Below, piece after piece: positions 49,215-60,649 of a stretch of 64,000 nt of DNA; the first letter of the stretch is position 1; each line of letters opens with the position of its first letter. The position numbers and the translations under genes were made by a program. The stretch is from Prorocentrum cordatum. Taxonomy: Eukaryota > Sar > Dinophyceae > Prorocentrales > Prorocentraceae. Below the pieces are notes generated by a model. That model did no database searches. It saw nothing but the letters and a program-made list of their open reading frames with translations, and was not told the DNA's origin. The stretch covers positions 58,501-122,500 of the forward strand of contig CAUYUJ010020525.1 of NCBI GenBank assembly GCA_963575745.1, given 5' to 3'.

Positions 49215-49336
49215 AAAATCGGATCGGGATAACTCGAAATCTCCGAGAATCGGATCGGGATAGCTCGAAATCTCTGAGAATGGGCGCCGCGGCCGCTCCA
49301 GAGCGTTCCGGAACGCTCTGAGAGCGCTCTGGAGCG
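49215..49336. repeat. 33-bp tandem repeat and nested palindromes
   Basis: atcggatcgggataactcga occurs twice in tandem with aatctccgag. cagagcgttccggaacgctc followed by tg (49,299-49,320) is a perfect 22-bp palindrome, enclosed by a second inverted pair (gctccagagcg / cgctctggagc). Confidence 0.75.
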
Positions 49337-49429
49337 ATTTATCCCGATCCTAGCCCTGTTTTACAGGAGGGGTGTTCAAAACTGGTGGAAAATCGTCTGG
49401 GGGCGATTCTTCGACTACGTTCGGCTATG

Positions 49430-50560
49430 TTTGAGCGGGCCGCAGGTGGAGCTCTCTATGGGGCCGCGAAGCGTGTGAAAGGGCGTGCCGAAACGGGGGT
49501 GGCGCTCACGTGCGAATGGTGCCACTGGGGCCGCAGGTGGAGTTTCCTTATGGGGCCACGAGACGTGTGAGGGGGTGTGCCGAAACGGGGGTGACGCCCA
49601 CGAGCGAACTGTGCCACTTGGGCCTCAGGTGGAGCTCCCGATGGGGCCACCATACGAGTGAGGGGTGTGCCGAAATCGGTGCGATGCTGCTGACGATGAT
49701 GACACGCGAAGAGCAGAGGCAGGGATGGGAAAAGGGAGAAGGGAGAGGAGGGCGAGAGGTGGGAGACGCGGGGCGTTGTCTTTTCAAAAGGAGGACCCAA
49801 CACCCACAGGATGGTTGGGGAAAAAACGGAAAATTGCCCAGCGAAAAACCTAACCATCAGCAGTTGTGGGCACCATCGTTGTATGCACCGCATGCGGTGG
49901 AGCTCCCGATGGAGCTACCAAACGTGTGAAGGGGTGTGCCAAAGTAGGCGCGGTGGCCGCATGCGAACGCTAGCATGTGGGCTTTCCGTGGGGCTCCCCA
50001 TGGGGCCATAAAACGTGCGAGGGGTGTGCCAAAACGGGGGCGGTGACCGCATGCAAACGCTGGCATTTGGGCCTTCGGTCGGGCTTCCTGTGGGGTCACG
50101 AAGCGTGGGAGGGGTGTGCCAAAACGGGTGCGGTGGGCGCATGCGAACGCTGGAATTTGGGTCTTCGGTAGGGCCCCCTGTGAGGCCACGAAACGTGCGA
50201 GGGTTGTGCCAAAATGCGCGCGGTGGCCGTATGCGAACGCTGGTATTTGGGCCTTCAGTGGGGCTCCCTATGGGGTCACGAAACGTGCAAAGGTTGCAAA
50301 ATGCGTGCGGTGACCGCATGCGAACGCTGACGTTTGGGCCTTCCGGGGGATTCCCTGTGGGGCCACGAAACGTGTGAGGGTTATGCCAAAATGCGCGCGG
50401 TGGCCGCATGCGAACGCCCCATGGGGAGCCCCACCGAATGCCGTAGGCCAGCGTTCGCATGCGGTCCCGCACCCATTTTGGCGCACCCCTCACACGTTTC
50501 GTGGCCCCATTAAGAGCCCCACCGAAGGGCCGCGAAACGTGTGAGGGGTGTGCCAAAATG
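49430..50560 (-). repeat. 90-100-bp GCATGCGAACGC satellite, cluster 1
   Basis: About ten irregular units of the form ccgcatgcgaacgctggcat, ttgggccttcggtggggctc, ccatggggccacgaaacgtg and tgaggggtgtgccaaaa. The reverse complement equals the array at 61,270-63,480. Two intervening segments (49,690-49,830 and 50,560-50,700) share ggcactgtcttgtcaaaacg-type text with the edge of the other array. Confidence 0.9.
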
Positions 50561-50699
50561 GTTGACTGGTTCGGAGGGCAACGGCAGGGATCGGAGGAGG
50601 AAGGGGAGGAATCAAGGAAGGAAGGAGGGAAGGAACGCGGGGCACTGTCTTGTCAAAACGAGGACCCACAGGAGAGCTTGAACAACAAAAACACGAAGC

Positions 50700-51640
50700 A
50701 TAAGAAATTGCCCAAGCCCTCGAACGTCGGGCCTTCAGTCTTAGGCTATCTTGAGCCATCTTGGAGGCCATCTTGGGCCATCTTGGACGCTCCGACCGCT
50801 CGCGGAACGCCCCGTCCAGGTCCAGGGGAGGGGGGTAGGGGGAGGGGTAAACCCCTCCCCGAAGAGGAAGAAGGAGGTTGGAAGAGGAAACTCCCTAAAC
50901 CACCTACGCCCAGAGGGCTGGTGGGATTGCCCAAGCCCTCGAACGTCGGCCCTTCCGTCTCGACCCTCGGCCCTCCACCTCGATCCCCGAGGGGGCGTCG
51001 GCGCAGTCAAGTCAAGACTCGGACGGCGCTCCGCTGCGCACCACTGCGCGCGCGTGCGCCCGCGCCCCGACGGGGTGATCGCTTTCTTGCTCACTGTATT
51101 GCCGATCGGCGCGGGCCCTCGCACCCCTCCCCCACCCCATGGAGTAGATCTCGGCCGTTTTTGGGCGCCTGTTTCGAGCATGTGGGGTCCCCCCTCTAGG
51201 ACGCACTGTCACAAACGGTTTGGAGCAAGACCCCCCCCCCAATCCCCCCCCCTTCCGCCCAGTGTCGAGACGCAGCATAAGGGAACGCTCACATCCAGAC
51301 GCGCCGAACCCGCGCAGCTCCACCGAGGGCCTCGTGCCGGCCCTCCTCCCACCGCCCCCGACGGCGTGCCGAGGAACCCCGGTGGACAGAGGCACACGCC
51401 AGCGCCAGCACACGCGCTCGGAGGGCCGTCGGCCCGGGCCCTACCGCACCTCCTGCGGCCCCGAGGGCCAGCACCGCGACCCGCGCGCCGCGCAGCCATG
51501 CCGGCTCGGGGCGCGGGGGGGCGGCTCGGCGGCGGCCGCGGGCCCCGGGCGGCGTCGCGGGCCTTTGCCCCGCGCGCCAGCCCGCGCACCAGCGGCCTGC
51601 GCCGGGGGGCGAGCTCCTACTAGGGGATCGAGCAACGACA
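50700..51640. other. GC-rich spacer with dispersed fragments
   Basis: Contains ctaaaccacctacgcccaga followed by gggctggtggga (50,895-50,928), also found at 9,341-9,373, and a short CTTGGGGGCC-like run (50,745-50,790). Otherwise Arg/Pro/Ala-rich open frames without a recognised domain. Confidence 0.4.
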
Positions 51641-51778
51641 CAGGCACAAAAGCTCGGAGGTCCGCGCGGAGTTCTCGGATCGGCGCTGGACCCCCCTCCG
51701 CTCCGCGCGCTCCGCGCGCCAGGGGGTCCAGTGCCGATCCGAGAAAGCCGCGCGGACCTCCGAGTTTTTATGTCTACG
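51639..51778. mobile_element. Palindromic MITE family 2, copy 3
   Basis: Left aaaagctcggaggtccgcgc followed by ggagttctcggatcggcgctgg; the right arm is its inverse ending ccgagtttttatgt. The arm length is about 55 bp. Confidence 0.8.
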
Positions 51779-52319
51779 CCAGTGCTCGTTCCCCTATCCT
51801 CGGCATGCCCCGCTGAGCGCCCTCCGGCGCCGCGCGCCCCTGCACGCAGAGTCGTGGCCGTGACGGGCGCTGATAGATCTGGGCGTTGCAGCTTTATTCC
51901 GCAGGGCAATCTCGCTTTGTTCCGGGTCAAGATCGGAGGCGAGCGAGGGGGGGAAGTGAGCAGGAGAGGGCCTTTTCGCGCCTTCTGAGAGGTTTTTGTT
52001 TGGTCTTCGGGGAGAGCTCAGAAAACCTCTCAGAAGGCCGGGGGGCTTCCAAACCTTCGGAGAGGTTCTTCTCCTCCTCCGCCTCCTCCTCCTCCTCATC
52101 CTTCTGCTCCTCCTCGCTCGCTCGCTCGCTCGCTCGCCGCCGAACATCGGACCCCCGAGGGGGGGTCCTCGGGAAAACGGGCCCCGGGCCCCCGGGGCTC
52201 CCGCCGCGGCCGTTGCGTGACGGCCCCCCGGGGCCCGTGGAGAGCCGCATGAGAGCCGAGAGCGGCGAGAAGTTTCCCAGAGCCCATGCCTCTGGGACCC
52301 TTGTCGCCAGACCCCCTCG

Positions 52320-52500
52320 GGCAATGAAAAAAATCATGACAGGAGGTTTTTTCATATTTTTGGCCTCTGGGGGCCCTTACCAGCCTTCGTGACCGTCAGG
52401 AAACGACTCAGGATGAAAAGCCGGTCCCGGGAAATGGGTCGATACCTCCAGGGGTCGATGTAGTGACAAAAATCATGACGTCGGGGGTCTGCGTCCCCTG
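52320..52500 (+). repeat. Dispersed repeat family 12, plus-strand copy
   Basis: gcccttaccagccttcgtga, aacgactcaggatgaaaagc, gggtcgatacctccaggggt and aatcatgacgtcgggggtct are close to the 35,595 copy. Text at 52,598-52,690 also repeats 15,291-15,390. Confidence 0.7.
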
Positions 52501-52699
52501 AGATCGGGGGCGGCCAAGGGGGGGTGATGACTAGGCGGGGGTGTATATCATGGCGTGGGCCAGGATATTTCCTCAGATGTCACGGCGCCTCTTGTTATTT
52601 CATTGCGTCCCTGGCCCCCCCCCCTGGGCCGCGCACATGCCGCTGGCCATGACTTGCGCCCCCCCCTCTTCGACGCCCCCCTCTCGGCCGACCCCGAAG

Positions 52700-53960
52700 A
52701 GATCCGACGTGGCGAACAAAAGTCGCAACATCGTGAGAAGTCACGCCCAGAGCGCTCTAGACAGCATCTGCCTGCCCCAGCTTGTCGACCCGGAGCGATC
52801 ATCCTGTGAGGGGCCCCGGGGCCCGAGAAGCCGGGCGCAGACGCCCGCTGTGCAAAAGCTGCAGCGCCCGGATCTGCGGCTCCGTCTTGCCGAAGGCGGG
52901 GGCGGTCTGGCTGACCCCACGCTGGCCCACCGGCCCTTTCCGTGGCGACCCCCCTCGCCTCGCTCCGATGTGTGTCGTGGGCCGGCGATCGGCGTCACCC
53001 CAACACACTTCTACGATGTGTGCGTCGCCCCCCCAGGGGGCGACGCGCGCACCGAGAAATCTTCTAGCATATGCGTCGTGACGGGCGCTTTCTGGCCACA
53101 CCGCTCGGGAAACAACCTACTACAAGATGGGTACACTATATGTTCGGGTCGGACGTGCGCATCCAAGGAGAACAGATCAGTCTTTGTGCGTCCCAGGCGA
53201 CCAGAGGGGCGCCTCAATGGCGAGGGGGACGTCAGGGGAGGGACTCGTCACGGAAGGGACCGGCAATCGGAGTGGGGCAGCTCTACGGATCCACTTCGTT
53301 CATCCCCATTCCCCCCTCTCGGGAGCGAGGCAACAGTCAGAGGAGGGGGGAGGGAGTCAAGGGAGGAAAAAACACCCGGACCCGACACAATTGACGTTTA
53401 CTACACGGCCCTGGGCGTTGACGAAATAGCCCTGCCCTGTTCGATTCCTTCCTTGGGTGCGTTTACTAACGGCTTCGCTTGTCGGGGTGATGCGATTTCT
53501 GCCCTTTAGTGAGGGAGAGAGGAGCTTGGAACTTGGGTGTCCACGAAACTTGGAGGGAACTTGGAACTTGGGCGTCCGCGAAACGATCCCATGATGGGAT
53601 CAGTGCCGGGGGCGTGCAATGCGCGAAGCCGCTTGCAGGCCAAGAGAGCCCGTTTTGTGCGGGTAGAGGGTATCTGATTACCTGATCACATGAGATAGCA
53701 AGCAGCAAGAGACGTCAGGGAGAGAGGAGGAAGGAGGCCTCGACATCCGATGTCTTGATTTGTTTTTCCATGCCGTTGCCCCCGGAAGCCCTGACCCTTC
53801 CTTACAGGGCCCGTGCTTCACCCCGAGCAGTTTCACGCTGACGGCCCCGGGCCCTACGATGGCCCAAGAGGTCGAAGAGGGCCGCGAGCCGCGAGATTCC
53901 AGTTCTTCTAACATGCAAAAGCGACGCGAAGCATGTCGAACAGATCGACACGTCGAAAAG
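52700..53960. other. Mixed-composition region, no gene recognised
   Basis: Less repetitive than its surroundings. There is a short duplication gaacttgg..cgtccgcgaaac (53,525-53,585). Several open frames of 80-100 codons occur on both strands, but none shows a motif. Confidence 0.3.
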
Positions 53961-54164
53961 GTCAAAAGGAGGTGGCATAGGTCGAATATGTCGATAGGTC
54001 GAAGACGGAGGTCGAAAAGGTCGAAAAGCCGCCCACCGCGGTTTGCTTGGAACCGCGACGCGAGCACGTCGGGAGGCGACTCCGTGCCGACGCTCGGCCC
54101 CTGGGGCCGGCCGGGCCGCGCCCGGCAGAGAGTCGGGGCGCGGCGCGCCGCGGCGCTCCCCTCC

Positions 54165-56078
54165 CCCCCTCCGTACCCGCGGATGGCGGCGGCGGCGGGC
54201 GGTCAGCAGCGCGAAGGCCCCCCCCTCCGCGGCCACCTTGGCCGTCGCCCGCGGCCGCGCCGCCGTCGCGGCCGCGGGCGCCGCCGTCACCGTCGCACCC
54301 CGCCCGCGGGTGAGGTCGCCGAGGTCGTCGGCGCCGCCGTTGTAGTCGTCGCCGTCGTCGTCTTCCAGGGATGGGAGGCGGAGGAGGAGGAGGAGGAGGA
54401 GGAGGAGGAGGAGGCGGAGGAGAAGGAGGAGGAGGAGGAGGAGGAGGAGGAGGAGGAGGAGGAGGAGGAGTGGGAGGAGACGGAGATTCCTGGGAGATCT
54501 CAGGCAGCCGCAGTGCGGCTACAGACCTACTCGCTAAGAGGATCCGCCCGCAGATAGGCGCAGGGCTTCTCGTCGCGCCCTGCATCCTAGAAGACAGCAT
54601 GCGCAGGTGGGCCGCGTCGGCCTGGGTACACGCCAGTTCTCGCAGCCCTCACGGGGTGCCTCCCAGGCACTCAAACAGACTGCGGGGGCCCGCCGCTCCG
54701 ACGCGGCCACACCACCCACGCCCCTCAGGAGCAACGTATTTGGGGGGGATTGGCTACGCGGGGGACGCGTCGACCCCTAATCGACACTGATCGCTAGGGG
54801 CCTACTACCCCTTCCCCCCTCCGTACCCGCGGATGGCGGCAGCGGCGGGCGGTCAGCAGCGTGAAGGCCCCTCCTCCGCGACCACCTTGGCCGTCGCCCG
54901 CGGCCGCGCCGCCGCCGCCGTCGCGGCCGCGGTCGCCGCCGTCACCGTCGCACCCGCCCACGGGTGACGTCGTTGAGGTCGTCGGCGCCGCCGTTGTCGC
55001 CGTCGCCGTCGCCGTCGTCTTCCAGGGATGGGAGGAGGAGGAGGAGGAGGAGGAGGAGGAGGAGGAGGAGGAGGGGGGGTGGAGCAGGAGGAGGAGCAGG
55101 AGCAGGAGCAAGAGGAGGAGGACGAGGGAGAGAGGAGGAGAGGAGGAGGAGGAGGAGGAGGGGGAGGGAGGGAGGGGAGGAGTAGGAGAAGGAGGAGGAG
55201 GAGGGAGGAGGAGGAGGGGAAGAGGAGGAGGAGGAGGAGGAGGAGGAGGAGAAGGAGGAGAGGGAGGAGGAGGAGGAGGAGGAGGAGGAGAGAGGAGGAG
55301 GAGGAGGAGGAGGGGGTGGAGCAGGAGGAGGAGGAGGAGGAGCAGAAGGAGGAGGAGCAGGAGGAGGAGGAGGACAGAAGGAGGAGGAGGAGCAGGAGGA
55401 GGAGGAGGAGGAGCAGGAGGAGGAGGAGGAGGAGGAGGAGGAGAAGCAGGAGGAGGAGGAGGAGGAGGAGGAGGAGGAGGAGGAGGAGGGGGTGGAGCAG
55501 GAGGGGGAGGAGGAGGAGGAGGAGGAGGAGGAGGAGGGGAAGGAATGCGAGGAAGAGGAGGAGGAGGAGGAGGAGGAGGAGGAGGAGGAGGAGGAGGAGG
55601 GGGGAAGCAGGAGGAGGAGGAGGAGGAGGAGGAGGCAGGAGGAGGAGGAGGAGCAGGAGGAGGAGGAGGAGCAGGAGGAGAAGGGAGGAGGGGTAGGGGG
55701 AGCTGGACGAGAAGGAGGAGGAGGAGGAGGCGGAGTGTCAGGAGACGGATATTCCTGGGAGATCCTATGCAGCCGCAGTGCGGCTACCGACCTACTCGCC
55801 AGGAGGATCCGCCCACAGATAGGCGCAGGGCTTCTCGTCGCGCCCTGCATCCCAGAAAACAGCATGCGCAGGTGGGCCGCGTCGGCCTGGGTACACGCCA
55901 GTTCTCGCAGCCCTCGCGGGGTGCCTCCCAGGCACTCAAACAGGCTGCGGGGGCCCGCCGCTCCGACGCGGCCACACCACCCACGCCCCTCAGGGGCAAC
56001 GTGTTAGGAGGGGAATTGGCTACGCGGGGGACGCGTCGACCCCTCAACGACACTGAGAGGGGCCTGCTACCCCTTCCC
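54165..56078. repeat. Tandem duplication with unequal GGA expansion
   Basis: Unit 1 is 54,165-54,812 (about 648 bp) and unit 2 is 54,813-56,078 (about 1,266 bp). Both run ccgtacccgcggatggcggc, gccgtcgtcttccagggatg, a GGA tract, a cctgggagat block, gcagggcttctcgtcgcgcc and gggacgcgtcgacccct. The length difference is almost entirely the GGA tract: about 110 bp (54,372-54,480) versus about 700 bp (55,027-55,735). Confidence 0.9.
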
Positions 56079-56591
56079 TCGCAGGAGCGTGCAGTTTCGC
56101 CAGCGCGGGCCGATCGCCGATGTACCGGCGATGTACCGCCAGAGCCCAGCCCCCCCCCCCTCCCCGCATCGTTGCCCCGTTGCTGTGGGGCTCGCGCAAG
56201 GCCCCGCTCACCACTCACACCCCCCACCCGCTGCCGCCCGAGCCTCGCCCCGCGGCTCGGGGCCGTCGTGGGGACGCGCAGTGCACCCGGTGCGGCGAGG
56301 AGCACGCAGGCCCGCCGTCTGCCCGCGAGGGCGAGCCCGAGTGGCTCTCAGGCAGGGGCCCCTTTGGCGAGCCAGGGGCCTCTTTGGCTCTCAGGGAGGG
56401 GCCTTAGGGAGTGGCGAGCTGGCATGGGCGGCCTCCGCGCCTGGGCGCTGCCCGACACGTGCAGTAGGCACGTCAAACCAAAGCAGCCTGCCAGGAGGTG
56501 CCCCACGGAAGCCTCCTATCCCCAAGGGGCCCCCCTTGGGGGACCCATCGAAGCCCTGCGGCACCTCAGGAAGCTCAACTCTCGACGGAGG

Positions 56592-56652
56592 ATGTGCCCC
56601 AAGCTGCCCGCGCTGCTGATACTATCGGGTGCGCTGCCACATGGCAACGCAG
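56592..56652 (+). CDS. Possible first exon with signal-peptide-like start
   Basis: ATG at 56,592 encodes MCPKLPALLILSGALPHGNA, a short hydrophobic segment resembling a signal peptide. It runs straight into CAG|GTAAGA, a consensus 5' splice donor at 56,653. The same frame is open far upstream through repeats, so the start is uncertain. No downstream exon was identified. Treat as a hint only. Confidence 0.25.
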
Positions 56653-57030
56653 GTAAGAATTAGCAAACTCAACGCGAGTGATTCAGTATATTACCGAGCG
56701 AAAATCGCACCCGAACAAAATTGCGGAATCCATCATGCTGTTCACTGACCCCCAAAATGGTGACCCCCTTTAAAAAGCGAACGATTCGAGGAATCGAAGG
56801 AGCTGGCATCTCTTCCGCGGAGGAAGCCAGCGGAAGCAAGACAGGGGCGCCTCCGCCTGCGGAAAGTCGGCGGGAGTAACGGTTGCGCCCCCAAGAGAAG
56901 ACACGTTTGGAGGATCCAGGGTGTTTGGAGTCGGTCGCGCAGGGAAGCTCCACCCGGGCGTCGACTTCGGATTGCCCCCCTGCCCAGCATGATCGCAGTG
57001 GGGTGGCACCCGCTTTCGTCGATCATGCTT

Positions 57031-57195
57031 CAGGAGGACAAGAAACACACAGACACAATTAATCTTCGATCCCCCAGAAAATATGCGAAAATATGGGAAG
57101 TGGGGGGGCTGACAGAAACACAGAAAATATGGGAAAATATGGTGGATCCCTTTATTTGTGTGTATTTATGTGTGTGTCTCAGGGCCCCTTCAATG
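57031..57195 (+). repeat. GAAAATAT family 6, single copy
   Basis: ggacaagaaacacacagaca, agaaaatatgcgaaaatatg, gggaagtgggggggctgaca and tttgtgtgtatttatgtgtg. Matches the 7.6-8.0 and 48.9-49.2 kb copies. Confidence 0.75.
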
Positions 57196-57387
57196 CTGTC
57201 GATGGTGGGCGCTGCCGGCTAGGTCTGCTCAGTGTCGTCGCCGCTCCCAGGTCGCGGTCCAAGTCCGGCGCGTGTCGCGGCGGGCCGCCTCGTGCGGGCC
57301 AGGCAGGGAGACGGCTCGAGCCGAGCCCGTGACTGCGAGGGGACCAGATCTCGCCCGCAATCGGCGACGAAATCCTGACCCTACCCT

Positions 57388-57505
57388 AAGTCGGGCATGT
57401 CCCTCTACAGGAGGAATATTCAGAAGTAGGAAAAAAAGTCTGGAGACTATTTTTGGTTTTCCGTTGGCAATGTGGGGGTATGTCTGACAATTTGTTATTT
57501 GTCTT
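57388..57505. mobile_element. MITE family 1, left part
   Basis: AAGTCGGGCATGTCCCTCTA, caggaggaatattcagaagt and most of the core up to gttatttgtc. The right TIR is absent here; a lone right end occurs at 59,630-59,665. Confidence 0.65.
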
Positions 57506-58450
57506 GGAACCATGTCGGTTCCCGCCGCCAGTTGTGAAACGACTCTTGCTCCCGCCTCCTCTTTCTTCCATGATTGCTGCAACCGCCCCGCTGTCGCGGA
57601 GGCGCTGCTGTCTCCCGCTGAAGCGTCGCCGCTTGCGTCGCGCTTGTCGCCTTCCAGATTGCTGTTTGATGTCAGCGCTGATCACCGGCACCGCTGTTGT
57701 GTGTGCGTGTTTCCACATGGTGGGTTCCTCCTTGCGATTCGCCCGAGCACGGAAACCATGTTTATCATCACGCGTCTGTCATGTTCTTGGGAGTCGCAAG
57801 CTGGCATTACAGCGCACCGCGTTGGTTGGCATACTATTGCCTGCGCATCTCAAAGCGGTTGCTGTCAGGTCCGACCACATTCTTCAGTCGAACGCGCAGC
57901 GGACGGGCTGGGGTGCTGCAGGAACATGATGTCATCGTGGTTCGCGGCCGCTGGCAATCTCGATCCCCAGGCCGACGTGCTCTGGAGTTGGAGGGGCCTC
58001 AAACCTCGGAGTTCCCTGGGCCTGCGTCTCATGTTGCCGCCTTCGAAAGGAAGCGTTGCGTTCTGCACGCGGCAGGGCACTTGGGCATTGCCGGTGGTGG
58101 GCCCTGGACCACTGCCGGCGGTTGGGGCCGCAGGACTGTGAGCGATCCTGGCGGCGTCTTCAAAAACGGTTGCCAGATCGCCGCGGGCCTCTTCTCTGGA
58201 GGATGCGGTGCGCCAGGCCCCCGACGAGATCGCCTCGGGCGCCAAGGTGCTGGCCCTCGGCCCTGGAGGGGCAGGCCGAGCGACTGGGCAATGTCGGTTG
58301 CACGTGAGAATGACCTTTCAACGGAGTGACTTTTGGTGGGTTCACAGGGGGGTTACTACCACTGGCCAGCACGCTGGGATTTGGGTCGTTTCCGAGGTTT
58401 TCGAGAACCGCGCGCCAACAGTCGTTTTTGCGCGGGGCCGCTGTTACGTG
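57506..58450. other. Mixed-composition region with open frames, unrecognised
   Basis: Balanced composition and overlapping open frames of 100-200 codons on both strands (for example plus 57,512-58,141). No conserved motif was found and I cannot choose a strand. Confidence 0.3.
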
Positions 58451-58734
58451 TAGCCGACAATGATTGGAGGAGCGTGGAGGGCTTCGGCATGGAAGGACAA
58501 GGCCCTCGGCCTCGGAAGGAGCGAGCGCCCCCTCCCGGCTGTCGCGCCCCGCAGCAGCATGCATCCCCTGGGCCGGCTCGGCCCCCGGCACGGCGGGGGG
58601 GTCGAGACGGAGGGCGCAACGCTGCCCCAGGGGAGCGGGAAGAAAAGGGGGCGGGGGTAGTTACGGGGGGAGGGGGAGCGAACAGGTAAGAAGATGAGGA
58701 GGGGGGGAGGGACGGAGAGAGGAGGGATGAGCAG

Positions 58735-59231
58735 AAGGAGGGAGGAGGAGGAGGAGGAGGAGGAGGAGGAGGACGACGACGACGCCGCCGCCGCCGACGC
58801 CCCATGCCGAGAAGCCGCCGAAGGGCCTCCGAGGGGCCACCGAGCGGTCGCCGCGGGGCCGCCGAAGGGTCGTCGGAGGGCCGCTGGGGGCCCCCGAGGG
58901 CGCCGCGCGCCAGGCCCCGAAGGGCCGCCGAGGGTCTCCGAGGGCCGAAGGGCCGTCGCGCAGGGCCGCCGATGGGCCCCCGAGCAGGCGCCGCCGACGC
59001 GGTGCTCGAGGCGCTGCTCGCGGCGCCGCTGCTGGCCGCGGCGGGCCCCGCCGCGGCGGAGCGGGCGCGCCTGGCCGCGCGGCTGCTGGCGGAGAGGGCG
59101 GAGCGCACGGAGCTCCCGGCAGGAGCGCCGGCGGCGGGCCCTCGTCGTCGTCGGCGTCGGCGTCCTCGTCGTCGTCGTGGTCCGTCGTCGTCGTAGTCGT
59201 CATCGTCGTCGTCGTCGTGGTCCGTCGTGGT

Positions 59232-59280
<49 letters not shown>

Positions 59281-59530
59281 AGCCCGTCGTCGTCAACGTC
59301 GTGGTCCGTCGCTGCCCTCTTCCTCCACCTCCCTCCTCCTCCTCCCTCTCCTCCTCCTCTCCTCCTCCTCCTCCTCCTCCTCCTCCCCCTCCCTCCTCCC
59401 TCCTCCCTCCTCCTCCCCTCCTCCTCCTCTCCTCTCCTCCTCCTCCTCCTCCTCCTCCTCCCCCTCCTCCTCCTCCTCCTCCTCCTCCTCCTCCCCCCTC
59501 AGGCTCCCTCCTCCTCCTCCCTCCTCCCCC
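58735..59530. repeat. GGA, TCG and CTC microsatellites around a GC-rich Ala/Arg frame
   Basis: GGA/GAC tract (58,735-58,800), then a GC-rich segment whose plus-strand frame contains AADAVLEALLAAPLLAAAGP and AARLLAERAER (58,990-59,120), then TCG (59,140-59,290) and CTC (59,320-59,500) tracts. The Ala/Leu segment might be a coding remnant. Confidence 0.6.
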
Positions 59531-59629
59531 CACAGGCGGTTCCTCGAGGATAAATTAACAACCGAGCCAAAGGTAGGCAACGAAGAGTCGAGAAGTATCG
59601 CCCCCACAGACTACGCGTGGACTCTTTGG

Positions 59630-59665
59630 GGGTCGTCCTCCTGTGGAGGGACATGCCCGCCCTGA
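59630..59665. mobile_element. MITE family 1, lone right end
   Basis: gtcctcctgtggagggacat followed by gcccgccct. It could be the displaced right end of the copy at 57,388. Confidence 0.5.
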
Positions 59666-60409
59666 GCCTCGGCTCGCGCGGAGGGGTCTCGCCCGGGGCG
59701 TTCCAGGGGTGCTCCGCGGCGCTCCCCGCGCAGCGCGCGGAGAACTCCCAGCGCGGCGCGGAGGGGCCCCGCGGCGGTGCGCCCGGGCGGAGCCCACGGC
59801 GGGGCCCCAGATCTCCGACGATGTTAGTGTTCTTTTATCTGGGCGTTTTATCCGCTACGACGGTTTTTTTTCGTCGGCTCTGCTGGTGGCAGTCCTCGGA
59901 CCCCTGGACTGGTTCTACTTGCTCGCCACCGGCACTGCGCCCTGGCAGCGCCCGCGGGTGCGCCCCGGCCCTGGCCCCCGGCTGCTGCCGCGGTCCCCGC
60001 TGCCCTGGCTGGCCGCTCTGGCCTGCTCTTCGAGGAACTCTTCCACGTCTGAGCGCTTCCCTCCTCCTCCCTTCGACACGGCACAATTCGACGATCGGTT
60101 GCCGGGATTCGCCTCGCGCTGGTGCGGACTGCCATTGCTTCGCCGCCGGCGAAAAAAAAAGAGTGCTCTTCGAGTTCGGCCGCGAGGGCCCATTTCCAGG
60201 TCCAGGGGCCATCAGAAGCGGATGCGGGGCGAAGAACTGCCCCCGGGGAGCGGGTCGGGACCCTTTGGGCAGGGCATTGGACAATCAGACCGTCAGATGT
60301 TCAGTGCCTTTTTCGGGCCGGGCGGACGGCCTTTCAAGATTGCACCTCTTGGGGTGAGGGAGGGTTTGCTGGTACTCGTGAGGAGAGGACTTGGGACAAG
60401 CAAGCAAAG

Positions 60410-60640
60410 CCGTCTCGTGGGCCTCTTGGACCGAGTTGGAAGCCTGCTGGGCCCTCTTGGGTCGTTTTGGAACCCTCTTGGAGGCCTCTTGGAGGCCTCT
60501 TGGGCGTCTTGGGGCGACCTTGGTGGCCTTTTTGGGCTGTTCTGGAGCGTCGGGACGTCGAATAGGCGAGAACGCTTCAATTTTTCAAAAGCCGAATGGA
60601 AATCACTGATGTGTGCCTCTGGGGCCCTCTCGGGAAGCAT
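60410..60640. repeat. CTTGGGGGCC minisatellite block 4 with conserved insert
   Basis: ggcctcttggaggcctcttg words, then gtcgaataggcgagaacgct and tcaatttttcaaaagccgaa. The second part recurs, diverged, at about 14,240-14,310 and 30,010-30,070. Confidence 0.7.
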
Positions 60641-60649
60641 GAACTTGCG

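Noticed and set aside
49900-50560. Possible CRISPR-like array (regular repeats with variable spacers) at 49.4-50.6 kb
   Set aside because: The unit is about 90-100 bp and varies throughout, with no constant repeat/unique spacer pattern and no cas genes. The rest of the window is eukaryotic.
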